A stretch of 64,000 nt of DNA from Candidatus Contendibacter odensensis (GTDB taxonomy: Bacteria; Pseudomonadota; Gammaproteobacteria; Competibacterales; Competibacteraceae): positions 1-64,000 of the forward strand of contig PDTV01000006.1 of NCBI GenBank assembly GCA_002747185.1, written 5' to 3'. Positions 26,831-39,261 of the stretch are shown here, in pieces. Position 1 is the stretch's first letter. Each line of letters opens with the position of its first letter. Both the position numbers and the translations under genes were made by a program. The notes under the pieces are model-generated. The model had not been told where the DNA came from, did not search any database, and worked only from the letters and a program-made list of their open reading frames with translations.

Positions 26831-28996
26831 TCAGGTTTGCCGATAAACCTCGGCCACGTTGTGTAACTGGCTGATTTTATCCAGCAATTGACTCAGTTGC
26901 ACCACATCCGTAATCTTCAGCTTTAACGCCATACGTGCAATTGAAGTCTTCTGATCTGTTTGAGTATTGACACCCAGCACATTCACCTCTTCATTAGAGA
27001 GAACAGCGGTGATATCACGCAGCAATCCAGGACGGTCATAGGCAAGAATCATAATATCCACCGAACAAGTTGCCGGTGTCTCACCCCAACCTACATCAAT
27101 CACCCGATCTGAAGATTGCATGGCCAGACTCAAGAAGTTGGTGCAATCCTGCCGGTGAATCGTGACACCACGTCCTTGGGTAATGTAACCAATAATTGGC
27201 TCAAAGGGTACAGGTTGGCAACACTGTGCCATTTGAGTCAACAGCTGCCCCACACCGTAAATTTTTATATCATGCTTGCCGGAATCTGTGGTTCTTGTTC
27301 TGCGGACCATCGGCAAGTTGCCTTCGGTGATCGCCGATGCAGCCAGTACTTCCGAAGTCCGGTCAATCACCTGTCCTGTACTTAATACACCACGACCGAT
27401 GGCGGCAAACATCTCTTCAGGCCTGGCAAAACCAAGTTTATCCGCAACTTTTTCCAGCTTAAGGTTATGAATACCCAGGCACTGAAACTCCCGTTCGAGG
27501 GTGGCGCGACCGGCTATAATACAATTTTCCTTATCTTGCTGAATAAACCACTGGCGAATTTTGGCTCGTGCTCGACTGCTCGCAACATAACCCAAATGCG
27601 GGTTGAGCCAGTCGCGGCTTGGCTCGCCCTGTTTTGCTGTTAACACTTCCACCCGTTCGCCATTACTGAGTGCATAGCTGAGTGGCACAATCCGGCCATT
27701 GACTTTCGCACCTCGACAGCGATGCCCTACCTCAGTGTGGATATGATAGGCAAAATCGAGCGGAGTTGCGCCTCTCGGCAAATCGATGATAGCACCCTTG
27801 GGCGTGATGACATAAACCCGATCCTGGAATGCCTCGGCCTTAAAATGCTCTGGCAAGTTATTTTCATCGAGATCCCCATCACGCCGTTCAAGCATTTTCC
27901 GTAACCAGGCAATCTGCTGAGTCACCGCATCGCCTCGCGCTGTACTGCCACCGCTTTCCTTATAATGCCAATGCGCCGCAATACCTAGCTCGGCACTACG
28001 GTGCATTTCAACAGTACGAATCTGCACTTCCAGAACACGGCCTTCAGGCCCGATAACAGCCGTATGCAGGGATTGATAGCCGTTGGGCTTAGGTTGGGCA
28101 ATATAGTCGTCAAACCCCTGCTGGATATGATTCCACTGGGTGTGCACCACCCCCAATGCTGCGTAGCAGTCATTCACAGTATCGACGATCACACGAACGG
28201 CCCGCACATCAAAAACCTGCTCGAAGGACAGCTTTTTTTGCTGCATTTTTCGCCAGATACTATAGATATGTTTGACTCGTCCTTTTACCTCGGCATGTAA
28301 ATGCGCTTTCTGTAGCAGTGTACTCAGTTTCTCGGTGACCTTCGTAATATAGTGCTCACGATCAACGCGACGTTGTGCCAGCGCCGCTGCCAGCCTTTTG
28401 TAAACAACCGGCTCCAGCACACGTAACGCTAAATCCTCCATTTCCCACTTAATCCGGGCAATACCCAACCGATTCGCCAGTGGTGTAAAAATATCGAGTG
28501 TCTCACGTGCAATGCGCCGTTGCTCCTCTACAGGATACTGCTCTATCGTTCGGCGCAGCGTATGTAGCCGAAACGCCAACTTCATGAGCACTATTCGTAA
28601 ATCACGAGCCATCGCCAACAACAGCTTTCGCAAGCTTTCCAATTGTTGGTCTGCTTGCTCACTATCTCGATGCAGGTCACTGATGGTATCAAGCTTGATA
28701 AGACCATCGACCAAACCGACAACAACAGGATCGAACTTACCTTGCAGGGCCTTAAATGTTAAGGTTCCGGCGGCGACCGGGCCATATAAAAATGCAGCCG
28801 CAACCGCTTCATAACCCATACCTAAATCAACCAGCAGATCGGCAACCGCCAAGCTTGTCTCGCCGCCTGATTCACCCCCCAATACATAGGCATATCGCAC
28901 ACTTTCCATTTGTGACGGCATCCACTGAAAGGGTAAAGCGTCCAACCAGCTATCAAAACTTATACCAACCAGCCTGGTTTGCTTGGAAGTGACCAT
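26831..28996 (-). CDS. relA: GTP pyrophosphokinase RelA (stringent response)
   Basis: RelA makes (p)ppGpp on stalled ribosomes. The 721-residue protein shows, in order, a degenerate HD domain lacking the hydrolase HD and ED residues (AAAFLYGPVAAG), a synthetase domain (GRVKHIYSIWRKMQQK, FDVRAVRVI, PKPNGYQSLHTAVIG, AHWHYKE), a TGS domain (VYVITPKGAIIDLPRGATPLDFAYHIH), a Cys-containing zinc-finger stretch (QCCQPVPF) and a C-terminal ACT domain (DRPGLLRDITAVLSNEEVNV). The missing hydrolase residues identify RelA, not SpoT. It is convergent with hflD. Confidence 0.96.
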   Translation of the reverse strand: MVTSKQTRLVGISFDSWLDALPFQWMPSQMESVRYAYVLGGESGGETSLAVADLLVDLGMGYEAVAAAFLYGPVAAGTLTFKALQGKFDPVVVGLVDGLIKLDTISDLHRDSEQADQQLESLRKLLLAMARDLRIVLMKLAFRLHTLRRTIEQYPVEEQRRIARETLDIFTPLANRLGIARIKWEMEDLALRVLEPVVYKRLAAALAQRRVDREHYITKVTEKLSTLLQKAHLHAEVKGRVKHIYSIWRKMQQKKLSFEQVFDVRAVRVIVDTVNDCYAALGVVHTQWNHIQQGFDDYIAQPKPNGYQSLHTAVIGPEGRVLEVQIRTVEMHRSAELGIAAHWHYKESGGSTARGDAVTQQIAWLRKMLERRDGDLDENNLPEHFKAEAFQDRVYVITPKGAIIDLPRGATPLDFAYHIHTEVGHRCRGAKVNGRIVPLSYALSNGERVEVLTAKQGEPSRDWLNPHLGYVASSRARAKIRQWFIQQDKENCIIAGRATLEREFQCLGIHNLKLEKVADKLGFARPEEMFAAIGRGVLSTGQVIDRTSEVLAASAITEGNLPMVRRTRTTDSGKHDIKIYGVGQLLTQMAQCCQPVPFEPIIGYITQGRGVTIHRQDCTNFLSLAMQSSDRVIDVGWGETPATCSVDIMILAYDRPGLLRDITAVLSNEEVNVLGVNTQTDQKTSIARMALKLKITDVVQLSQLLDKISQLHNVAEVYRQT

Positions 28997-29187
28997 TTAA
29001 AAATTCCAGACAATAAGCCATAGACGCTATCCCGGATAGAAAAAAGCAAACCTCATGGAGTAGATAGTATGGCGACTAAAGCAGGGTGGAAATGCTGGGT
29101 GAGGCAGGTATCACGCGCCACCATCCTTGCTCCCACTGCAACAAGAAAACACTCAGACGGTGACTGGATAAGAAACAGACATTACAG

Positions 29188-29574
29188 CTAATTGTTTTTA
29201 GCACCTGGGTCAACCTGGTGCGAATAACAGCCAATCGCGCTTCCGGCATTTTGAGCTTCGCCATGAAGCACACGGATCGATAGATCAACACCCGCACACT
29301 CCTCAATCAAGCGGTTCAAGGTACTGTTCAGGCTTTCGCCTGGAATAATAATCGGCCCCATATTGGCTCCTTTCATCAGCTCCTGGTAAGTTGCCATTGA
29401 CAAGCCACTCACCTTAATAACCTGCGATATCAGATGCAAGGTGACATTTCAAGCAGTTTTTCTCAAGAATCTGGATGCACATTTTTCTGGAAGCTGACCT
29501 GTTTCTCTGTAGTGCAACCCACCCGCGCCCAGACCGATCACCAGCGTGGTTGTAAGCAGCTTATGAGCCTGCAT
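29188..29574 (-). pseudogene. Decayed lipoprotein with c-type cytochrome domain
   Basis: Three frames must be joined to read it. From ATG 29574 comes a lipoprotein-type leader MQAHKLLTTTLVIGLGAG; one base further GCTTEKQVSFQKNVHP; then ILEKNCLKCHLASD with a haem motif CLKCH; then KVSGLSMATYQELMKGANMG plus PIIIPGESLNSTLNRLIEE and an end GAKNN. This order matches small lipoproteins with a c-type cytochrome domain, in which the typical end is RMPHG ... WVDQGAKNN. Further shifts break the last part. No single ORF could make the protein. The track ORF 29188-29439 is its longest open piece. Confidence 0.7.
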
Positions 29575-29860
29575 GGATTACCCTTTGCGTTGAGTTACCA
29601 GAACTGTATAAAAAGCCTTAATCTTTATCACACCACCTGGCTCCACACTTGGCCTTTCCACAATGCACCTATTATCTCAAGCTATAGCCCAACGGTTTTA
29701 TCCTGACAAGGCAATCACACCCTAATTTACTTAACTTTTTAAAATCAATTCATCTTGAATACTTTTACCATTTCTCAGGGCAGATCGATACCCATCACTT
29801 TCTCCATTCAAGCTCTTGAGGTCTGAATATCGTTGATAGCCGCACGCACGTAAAAGATCA
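29575..29860. other. Intergenic region upstream of the decayed cytochrome
   Basis: AT-rich sequence with no recognisable gene. The plus-strand ORF 29434-29706 is antisense to the pseudogene leader and has no support. Confidence 0.4.
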
Positions 29861-32101
<2,241 letters not shown>

Positions 32102-32129
32102 ATCATCAATCCAGTTTTACAGCAACCTG

Positions 32130-32387
32130 TCACATCGGGCGGATACTCACATGCTTACGATTGCGGGGACCTTTCGTCTCAAACACAACGTAACCATCGG
32201 TCTTGGCAAACAAAGTATGATCCTTGCCACAACCCACGTTCGAGCCTGGATGAAAACGGGTACCACGCTGCCGAACAAGGATATTACCAGCACGTACCTG
32301 CTGCCCGCCAAAGCGCTTGACACCCAAGCGTTTAGACTCGGAGTCACGACCATTGCGGCTACTGCCACCTGCTTTTTTATGTGCCAT
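32130..32387 (-). CDS. rpmA: 50S ribosomal protein bL27
   Basis: [29 protein letters not shown] is the canonical bL27 start, whose N-terminal tail reaches the peptidyl transferase centre. Its 85 residues match E. coli. The start ATG lies 45 bases after the rplU stop. Confidence 0.98.
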   Translation of the reverse strand: MAHKKAGGSSRNGRDSESKRLGVKRFGGQQVRAGNILVRQRGTRFHPGSNVGCGKDHTLFAKTDGYVVFETKGPRNRKHVSIRPM

Positions 32388-32432
32388 ATTTACAAACCCT
32401 CACACACAACTTGATGTCACCGTCAAAGTGAC

Positions 32433-32747
32433 TCAAAAACCGCTGATACCACTGATCTGCAACTCTGTATAGTGCTGCCGATGCCCTTGTCTTTTCAGGT
32501 GATGCTTGCGACGACGGAACTTGATAATCCGCACTTTTGGCGCACGAGCCTGCGCCTTGATTGTTGCCGTGACCCTGGCGCCTTCTACATAGGGTGTACC
32601 CAACGTCACCTGTTCGCCGTCAGCGATTGCCAGTATTGTGTCGAATTCGACGGAAGCGCCCTCCTCGGCTTCAAGCTTTTCGACCTTGAGGGTTTGCCCC
32701 TCGGTAACCCGGTATTGCTTGCCCCCGGTTTTTATGACAGCGTACAT
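32433..32747 (-). CDS. rplU: 50S ribosomal protein bL21
   Basis: [20 protein letters not shown] and the C-terminal [21 protein letters not shown] are typical bL21 sequence. The start is ATG 32747, giving 104 residues; the track version adds eight residues upstream. It is divergent from ispB, the usual arrangement. Confidence 0.98.
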   Translation of the reverse strand: MYAVIKTGGKQYRVTEGQTLKVEKLEAEEGASVEFDTILAIADGEQVTLGTPYVEGARVTATIKAQARAPKVRIIKFRRRKHHLKRQGHRQHYTELQISGISGF

Positions 32748-32917
32748 TGATAAACTCTCCAAACGGCTCATCCGTCCTGACTAAAAGGGTGTAATTTTAG
32801 CGTTGTGTACCGCCAAGGTCAAATAAATCCAGTCAATAGCGATGCTTACACTATATCTTGACCCTGCCACAAGCAGTCCGTAGCATAATCCGTATTCCCG
32901 GCAAGGCTAGTCTTTTC

Positions 32918-33886
32918 ATGGATATCATACAAATTCGCACACCGATTGCCGACGATCTAAACGCTGTCAATGACTTGATTCGTCGAGAACTGCGCTCTGA
33001 TGTGATATTAATCAATCAGTTAGCGAGCTATATTATTGATAGTGGTGGTAAAAGGCTGCGACCTGTCACCACACTGCTAGCTGCACATGCTAGCGGCTAC
33101 TCTGGTGCTCACCATCTGGCTGCAGCCGCCATTGTTGAGTTTATCCATACGGCCACTTTATTACACGATGATGTTGTCGATGAGTCTGCGCTTCGGCGTG
33201 GTCATGAGACGGCCAATGCAATCTGGGGTAATCAAGCCAGCGTATTAGTAGGTGATTTCCTGTACTCCCGTTCATTCCAGATGATGGTTAGCATCGGTAA
33301 TATGCGTGTTATGGAGATTTTGGCTGACACGACCAATACCATCGCTGAAGGCGAGGTCATGCAGCTACTGAACTGCCATAATCCTGACACCACTGAAGAA
33401 CATTACATGGCGGTTATTCATTGTAAAACGGCCAAATTATTTGAGGCTGCAGCACAATTAGGCGCGATATTAGCCCATCAATCCAAAGATGTAGAACTAG
33501 CTCTGGGTCGTTATGGAATGCATCTGGGTACAGCCTTTCAGCTCATTGATGATGTACTGGACTACAGCGCCTCCAGTACCGAGCTGGGTAAAAATATCGG
33601 TGACGATCTTGCTGAAGGCAAACCGACCCTGCCACTGATTCATACCATGCGCCATGGCGCTTCAGACCAAGTACGTGCTATTCGGGACGCTATTGAACAG
33701 GGTGGCCTGGAGCATATTACGACAGTCCGTCGCGCTATTGAATCTACTGGAGCATTGGACTACACTGCCGAACTTGCCGCCAAGGAAGCCGAAAAAGCAA
33801 TCGAGAATCTGGCGGTATTACCGGGTTCAGCTGCCAAAACATCGCTTGAGTATCTTGCCCGATTTGCAGTTAACCGCCGCTATTAG
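32918..33886 (+). CDS. ispB: Octaprenyl (polyprenyl) diphosphate synthase
   Basis: IspB builds the isoprenoid tail of ubiquinone from FPP and IPP. The two Asp-rich motifs are LLHDDVVDESALRRG and QLIDDVLDYS. GGKRLRPVTTLLAA near the start binds IPP. Starting at ATG 32918 gives 322 residues, equal to E. coli IspB; the track start at 32858 adds an unsupported extension. Confidence 0.96.
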   Translation: MDIIQIRTPIADDLNAVNDLIRRELRSDVILINQLASYIIDSGGKRLRPVTTLLAAHASGYSGAHHLAAAAIVEFIHTATLLHDDVVDESALRRGHETANAIWGNQASVLVGDFLYSRSFQMMVSIGNMRVMEILADTTNTIAEGEVMQLLNCHNPDTTEEHYMAVIHCKTAKLFEAAAQLGAILAHQSKDVELALGRYGMHLGTAFQLIDDVLDYSASSTELGKNIGDDLAEGKPTLPLIHTMRHGASDQVRAIRDAIEQGGLEHITTVRRAIESTGALDYTAELAAKEAEKAIENLAVLPGSAAKTSLEYLARFAVNRRY

Positions 33887-33911
33887 CAGCGCTGTCCCGT
33901 TCTTGGATGTT

Positions 33912-33988
33912 CGGAGTGTAGCTCAGCTTGGTAGAGCACTGCCTTCGGGAGGCAGGGGCCGGAGGTTCAAATCCTCTCACTCCGACCA
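33912..33988 (+). tRNA. tRNA-Pro (anticodon CGG)
   Basis: CGGAGTG ... CACTCCG forms the acceptor stem, with an encoded ACCA end. The anticodon arm CTGCC-TTCGGGA-GGCAG gives anticodon CGG, reading CCG. The T-arm GGAGGTTCAAATCCTCT is normal. It lies 26 bases after the ispB stop. Confidence 0.97.
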
Positions 33989-34130
33989 ATTCTAACACCC
34001 ATATCCTTCAATCCGATTTCCCTAATCCTCAAAAGGATTAAAGTATGCCCAGCCTTCCAGCGGCTAGTTTGGATATCACCCCCGTTTGCGGAAAGCCGTT
34101 TATCCCATAAATTAACTTGGGCGATGACAG

Positions 34131-34170
34131 TGATCATACAATCCGGGAAGTGATCATACAATCCGGGAAA
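34131..34170. repeat. 20-bp tandem duplication
   Basis: TGATCATACAATCCGGGAAG is directly repeated with one change at the last base. It includes TGATCA, a self-complementary hexamer. Confidence 0.8.
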
Positions 34171-34648
34171 CGAATACAGCAAAAGCACCATAATCTGTGC
34201 GTAATTAAAATATTTCTTAATTTTTTACGGCTAGCATTTAAGGGCTCTATTTTGGTTTTGCCAACGAAACAGCATTCTTAATGCTTATGCCAAAGTGCCG
34301 GCTCGTTTCTTCAAAGGCTAACCCTTCATTCGCCTTTATCCCAAATACTTTACAGCAGCTTACGGCGGGAATCTGGTGAATAGCCCATAACTTAATAAGT
34401 ATGCCCTTATATATCAGGTTATTTTGTTTTTGCTATACGAAAAGCTTTCGGCCGCGTCCAAAAAATAGTCTGCCCTTACGGGGTGGCCCCATGAGTGATG
34501 CGAAAGTCACCGCCTTTGAAAAACGGCTTCATTGGAACGATACGGTCATAAGTACGTCGTTGGGATGATGCGGGCAAATTAGCTGACACAGCCGTCCCAC
34601 CCTTTGCGTATTACGAGGTGCTTTACAACATTACGCCTGGTTAACAAA
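34171..34648. other. Gene-poor region between two tRNA genes
   Basis: Almost 0.8 kb lies between tRNA-Pro and tRNA-Ala. I found no gene longer than 30 codons with recognisable content and no integrase. It ends at a two-hairpin element. A lost genomic island is possible but not shown. Confidence 0.4.
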
Positions 34649-34723
34649 TATAGCGGAACCAATTAGATTTGATTAATTGGTTCCGCTATATTTGGCCATT
34701 TTAACGCGCAAGCGCCTGCGCTT
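34649..34723 (+). repeat. Two-hairpin intergenic element, copy C (short)
   Basis: The left hairpin TATAGCGGAACCAATTAG ... TTGGTTCCGCTATA is perfect. The right arm is reduced to TTTTAACGCGCAAGCGCCTGCGCTT, whose hairpin is only AAGCG/CGCTT. It is thus a truncated copy. Confidence 0.85.
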
Positions 34724-34795
34724 CAAAATAAAGCCGCAAAAAAACCCGCATAACCGCGGGCTTATAAACTTATATAGATACTGATGGAAAGCTCA

Positions 34796-34871
<76 letters not shown>

Positions 34872-34939
34872 ATAAATCTGAAGCTATCTATTATACTGCT
34901 TTCTACTATCCCTGACTAGCCCTCAATGCTAAAACCGGT

Positions 34940-35827
34940 TTAAACGCGCCGTTGCAGCGCTGCAATCCGATCTTCTAACGGTGGATGTGTCATCAATAAT
35001 TTGCGCAATCCATCCCCCAAACCACCGTTGATACCCAGTGCAGCCATCTGCGATGGTAGATCCGAAGGCTCACTTAATTGTCGCAGCCGTTCAAGTGCTG
35101 CAATCATCTTGCCGCGTCCCGCCAGCTGGGCGCCACCGGCATCAGCATGAAATTCACGATGGCGACTGAACCACATCACAATCAATGAAGCCAGAAAACC
35201 CAGCAACATTTCCAACACAAAACTACTGACCCAATAACTGATCCCTGGGCCGCGAGACTGCTGATTATTACCGCTCAGCACCCGAGCAACCATAAAACCA
35301 ATGATACGGGATAACGCAATGACAAACGTATTGAGCACACCTTGCAGCAAGGTCATCGTCACCATATCACCATTAGCAACGTGGCTTACTTCATGACCGA
35401 GCACCGCCTCCACTTCGTCAGCATTCATCTGCTCCATCAAACCGGTACTGACTGCAACCAAGGCATTGTCACGGCTTGCCCCCGTAGCAAACGCATTTGG
35501 TGTCGACGAATGGTAAATGGCCACTTCTGGCATACCGATACCCGCACTCCGCGCCTGCCGCTGGACAACTTCCACTAGCCAGCGCTCAACCTGAGTTCGG
35601 GGCTGCTCAATAACTTGTGCGCCTACCGAGCGTTTGGCCATCCACTTTGAAATCAACAGTGAAATCAAGGAGCCGCCCATGCCAAAAATGCCCGCGAAAA
35701 TAAATAAACCGGTGTAATTAATACCGGCCTGCATCAGAAAACGATCCGCACCCAATAAGCGAGTGACAATGCCTAATAAAGTCATCACACCTAGATTCGT
35801 TGCGATAAACAGCAAAATACGTTTCAT
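34940..35827 (-). CDS. htpX: Protease HtpX
   Basis: HtpX is an inner-membrane zinc protease for misfolded membrane proteins. HEVSH in [16 protein letters not shown] is the zinc motif, with two N-terminal membrane segments and two more after it ([36 protein letters not shown]). The third zinc ligand is in [14 protein letters not shown]. The length of 295 equals E. coli HtpX (293). Confidence 0.97.
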   Translation of the reverse strand: MKRILLFIATNLGVMTLLGIVTRLLGADRFLMQAGINYTGLFIFAGIFGMGGSLISLLISKWMAKRSVGAQVIEQPRTQVERWLVEVVQRQARSAGIGMPEVAIYHSSTPNAFATGASRDNALVAVSTGLMEQMNADEVEAVLGHEVSHVANGDMVTMTLLQGVLNTFVIALSRIIGFMVARVLSGNNQQSRGPGISYWVSSFVLEMLLGFLASLIVMWFSRHREFHADAGGAQLAGRGKMIAALERLRQLSEPSDLPSQMAALGINGGLGDGLRKLLMTHPPLEDRIAALQRRV

Positions 35828-35861
35828 ATCAGCACCTTGATACGTAAAATAACAGCAGCCA

Positions 35862-37001
35862 TTAAAACCTTGGGCGCGTTAAAAACATGGCATCGCCATA
35901 ACTAAAAAAACGGTAGCGCTGTTTGATTGCGTGATCATAGGCACGCAATATTTTTGTACGACCGACAAAGGCAGATACCAGCATTAACAAGGTCGATTCG
36001 GGCAAATGAAAATTGGTAATTAACGCATCGACACAGCGAAAACGATAACCTGGATAAATAAAAATACGGGTTTCACCACACCACGGTTGTGGCACACCCT
36101 CAGCATTAGCCGCAGCCGTTTCCAACGCCCGTACTACCGTTGTACCCACTGCAATGACCCGTCCACCACGTTGTCGAGTAGCCATAATTCTCTCACACAC
36201 TGCCGCATCCACAGCAATCCGTTCAGCGTGCATCACATGTTCAGTCACGCGCTCTACCCGTAGCGGCTGAAAGGTTCCTGCACCAACATGCAAGGTGATA
36301 AAAGCCTGCTCTATGCCCAGTTTTGTCAGTTCATCAAACAATGCCTGATTAAAATGCAATCCAGCCGTTGGTGCAGCCACTGCACCTGGCTGGCGGGCAT
36401 AAATGGTCTGATAACGTTCTCGATCTTCAGCATCAGGCTCACGGCTAATATAGGGTGGTAAAGGTAAACGCCCGTGCTTTTCGAACAAGCTTAGTAATGA
36501 CTCGTCACTTTCGACAGTAATCTCGAACAAATCGTCCTGGCGACCCTGTACAGTTGCCGTAAAGCCAGCATCCAATATCAATAGCCCACCTGTTTTGGGA
36601 GACTTGCTGGCGCGAATATGAACCAGTGCCCGCTGCTCGTCAACTAACCGCTCCAGCAATACCTCAATGCGCCCACCGCTCGCCTTGCGCCCAAATAACC
36701 GTGCAGGAATCACTCGGGTGTCATTAAAAATTAATAAATCATCAGAACGTAACAGTTGCGGCAACTCATGAAATAGTCGATCCTCCAGATGACCTGTGGC
36801 ACCGTCCAGTGTCAGCAAGCGGCTGTTACTACGCTGTGCCAACGGATACTGTGCTATCAGTTCGGGGAGCAAATCAAAATAAAAATCCTGGCGCTGTGGC
36901 TCAGCGGCTATTATCGTTTGCTGGGACTGACACTGATTATTTTCCGGTTTCAACGAGCCATCATTGAACCCCTGCTCTCGCATAAACTCTGTATCTATCA
37001 T
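35862..37001 (-). CDS. queA: S-adenosylmethionine:tRNA ribosyltransferase-isomerase QueA
   Basis: QueA makes epoxyqueuosine on tRNA from [68 protein letters not shown] and the C-terminal [19 protein letters not shown] are family hallmarks. The N-terminus is about 20 residues longer than in E. coli, with no start codon at the conserved beginning (RQDFYFDLL). I use ATG 37001; the GTG at 37034 overlaps dsbC. The next gene, tgt, is not adjacent. Confidence 0.93.
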   Translation of the reverse strand: MIDTEFMREQGFNDGSLKPENNQCQSQQTIIAAEPQRQDFYFDLLPELIAQYPLAQRSNSRLLTLDGATGHLEDRLFHELPQLLRSDDLLIFNDTRVIPARLFGRKASGGRIEVLLERLVDEQRALVHIRASKSPKTGGLLILDAGFTATVQGRQDDLFEITVESDESLLSLFEKHGRLPLPPYISREPDAEDRERYQTIYARQPGAVAAPTAGLHFNQALFDELTKLGIEQAFITLHVGAGTFQPLRVERVTEHVMHAERIAVDAAVCERIMATRQRGGRVIAVGTTVVRALETAAANAEGVPQPWCGETRIFIYPGYRFRCVDALITNFHLPESTLLMLVSAFVGRTKILRAYDHAIKQRYRFFSYGDAMFLTRPRF

Positions 37002-37028
37002 TCCGTTGCTATAACTGTGGATATTAAA

Positions 37029-37793
37029 ATGCACAAAATCACATTAATTACTGCTTTACTTTGCTCTACCACCGTGCTGGCTGCCGAACAAGCAACACCG
37101 ACTACAGCGGCCGATCAGCCTGATTCCAGCAAATTACAAGCCGCGCTTGGCGGACCAAAACCCGACAGCATTACACCTATCACCAGCCTGGGGTTATATG
37201 AGGTCATTATTAATGGGCAGATATTCTACATAAACAAGCAGGGTAACTATGCCATACAAGGTGATGTACTGAATCTGGATACCCGCGAGAACCTCACCGA
37301 AAACCGGCGTAATACCTTGCGCTCTGATGCTGTCAATACGATCGGTGAAGGTAATATGGTGGTATTCGCACCTTCCGAGAATCCGGTCAAACATACGGTC
37401 ACAGTATTTACCGATATCGACTGTGGCTATTGTCGAAAAATGCACAACCAGATCGCGGAATACAATAAAGAAGGTATCAAAATACGCTACTTGTTGTTTC
37501 CACGGGCCGGTATTGGTTCGGAATCCTTTAAAAAGTCGGTTTCGGTCTGGTGTGCTGATGATCGCCAAGCAGCATTAACCCAAGCAAAAAGTGGCCAACC
37601 CGTTGATCCTAAGACCTGTCAAGATCCTGTGCAGGCACAGTTTGAGTTGGGTAGAAAACTGGGTGTTCGTGGTACCCCAACCATGATTCTGGAAAATGGC
37701 ATCATGATTCCTGGCTATGTACCTCCAACACGATTAGCTGCATTACTGGCTCAAGATAGCGAGAATGCGTCCAACGCGAAAAACAACCCCTAA
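37029..37793 (+). CDS. dsbC: Thiol:disulfide interchange protein DsbC
   Basis: DsbC is a periplasmic dimeric disulfide isomerase. A signal peptide ([19 protein letters not shown]) precedes the dimerisation domain and a thioredoxin fold with the CGYC active site ([11 protein letters not shown]). The cis-Pro loop is RGTPTMI. The start is ATG 37029; upstream ORF sequence overlaps queA. The length of 254 is slightly longer than E. coli. DsbD, which reduces DsbC, is not in the window. Confidence 0.94.
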   Translation: MHKITLITALLCSTTVLAAEQATPTTAADQPDSSKLQAALGGPKPDSITPITSLGLYEVIINGQIFYINKQGNYAIQGDVLNLDTRENLTENRRNTLRSDAVNTIGEGNMVVFAPSENPVKHTVTVFTDIDCGYCRKMHNQIAEYNKEGIKIRYLLFPRAGIGSESFKKSVSVWCADDRQAALTQAKSGQPVDPKTCQDPVQAQFELGRKLGVRGTPTMILENGIMIPGYVPPTRLAALLAQDSENASNAKNNP

Positions 37794-37924
37794 CCGGACA
37801 GGCATCCATAATTCTTCGGCCAGAAAACACACCCGCTCAATTTTGATTATGGCGACACACTAACGTTTGCCGGTGATAGCCTTGAACTGAGCCTTGAACT
37901 GAGTGGACCAAAATTTATCAACAA

Positions 37925-38080
37925 CCACGCTACCAGGAACGTACTATCTCATTGCCCAAAAACTGATGGTTTGACCCGAATCGTGGTGAATGGGTGATGG
38001 GGGGGGACGGATTTTACCCTACACTGCTGCACTGAATAAATTGCCACTGTTTGTTCGTGAGGGTGCGATATTGCCCTAAT
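37925..38080 (+). pseudogene. Decayed glycoside hydrolase (GH31-like) fragment
   Basis: Two frames give RTISLPKN-stop-WFDPNRGEWVMGGDGFYPTLLH and then ALNKLPLFVREGAILP. The latter is the strand LPLFVRxGAILPL that follows the catalytic domain in GH31 alpha-glucosidases and relatives, where it comes after a WxDxxxG stretch. A TGA stands where a Trp is expected, and one base is shifted before ALNKL. Upstream there is a duplicated GCCTTGAACTGA. No other part of the enzyme is present. Confidence 0.5.
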
Positions 38081-38472
38081 TTATGCGGGGGAGTTGGAAA
38101 ATACGCTTATGGATTCAAGCCATATCGAGTTGCCTAAGCAATTAATTCATCCAAAGTTATCTTGTATTCTGATCCGTTGGCTCTGCAAGGTGGCAACCAA
38201 TACCAACTGCCGACACCCTGGCGCAACCAGCAGACGCGTGCCCGAAACGCCTGGCACCTGTTCCAGGTGGGCTTGTGCCTGTTTGGTTTGTCAAGCCGCC
38301 TCCAGCCCGCTGCACAGCACGCCGTAGCAATGGCAGTTAATGGCCCTACGACCCACACACTCACTAACCCATACTACTCACTAGACCCGCAGCAACGGCA
38401 TGACCCTGTCGGCAGTTAGCCATAATAGTGCCTTACACCTTTTGTCGGCCAGAGAAACCTTTAATGTAGCCT
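38081..38472. other. Gene-poor region before mazG
   Basis: Overlapping ORFs of 76-85 codons on both strands have no recognisable sequence and look like chance frames. It may contain more of the decayed gene to its left. Confidence 0.4.
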
Positions 38473-39258
38473 TCACACTTTAAGCTTGGCTTGCTCCCAT
38501 AACATATCCATCTCAGCCAATGTTACATTTTTTGGCGTTTGTCCTTTCTCCGCCAACTGCTTTTCAATATACTGAAACCGTCGCTCAAACTTACTATTGG
38601 TTCCACGCAATGCCATTTCTGGATCAATTTTCAGATGACGTGCCAGATTAACAATAGCAAACAAGACATCGCCTAACTCATCGGACAATCGCTCTGGTGG
38701 TGAATCATTCGCCATTTCATGCCGGATCTCGGCAAGTTCTTCTTCAATCTTGGCTAAAACCGGCTCGACTTGATGCCAGTCAAAACCAGCTTTTGCCGCT
38801 TTTCTTTGCAATTTGACCGCACGAATTAATGCCGGCAATGCTAATGGCACGCCATCTAGCGTACTGGTTGGTATCTTGCCTCGCCCTGCTTTCTCAGCCG
38901 CCTTGATATTCTCCCAGGCAACCGTTTGCTCGGTTGCATCTGCATAGTGTTCGTCAGCAAAAACATGCGGATGGCGACGAATCATTTTTTCAACAATACC
39001 GCCTGCAATCTCATGAAAATCAAAGCGCCCCTCTTCACAGGCGATCTGCGCATAAAACACCACCTGAAATAATAAATCACCCAATTCATCACGTAATTCT
39101 GCCCAGTCCTCACGAGCAACCGCATCAGCAACCTCATAGGCTTCCTCAAGTGTGTGGGGCACAATCGTGGCATAGCTCTGTTGCCGATCCCATGGGCAGC
39201 CGTTCACTGGATCACGTAGTCGCGCCATCAATTCCAAAAGCGCCGCCATTTCACGCAT
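38473..39258 (-). CDS. mazG: Nucleoside triphosphate pyrophosphohydrolase MazG
   Basis: MazG hydrolyses NTPs to NMP and PPi. There are two MazG folds: CPWDRQQSYATIVPHTLEEAYEVADAV with EELRDELGDLLFQVVFYA-like ELRDELGDLLFQ, and a second near the end with EELAEIRHEM and LSDELGDVLFAIVNLARHL. The length of 261 is typical. It starts 3 bases after the ygiQ stop on the same strand, so both are coupled. Confidence 0.95.
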   Translation of the reverse strand: MREMAALLELMARLRDPVNGCPWDRQQSYATIVPHTLEEAYEVADAVAREDWAELRDELGDLLFQVVFYAQIACEEGRFDFHEIAGGIVEKMIRRHPHVFADEHYADATEQTVAWENIKAAEKAGRGKIPTSTLDGVPLALPALIRAVKLQRKAAKAGFDWHQVEPVLAKIEEELAEIRHEMANDSPPERLSDELGDVLFAIVNLARHLKIDPEMALRGTNSKFERRFQYIEKQLAEKGQTPKNVTLAEMDMLWEQAKLKV

Positions 39259-39261
39259 GTC

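Noticed and set aside
38094-38419. ORFs on both strands before mazG
   Set aside because: Overlapping frames of similar length on both strands without motifs look like chance.
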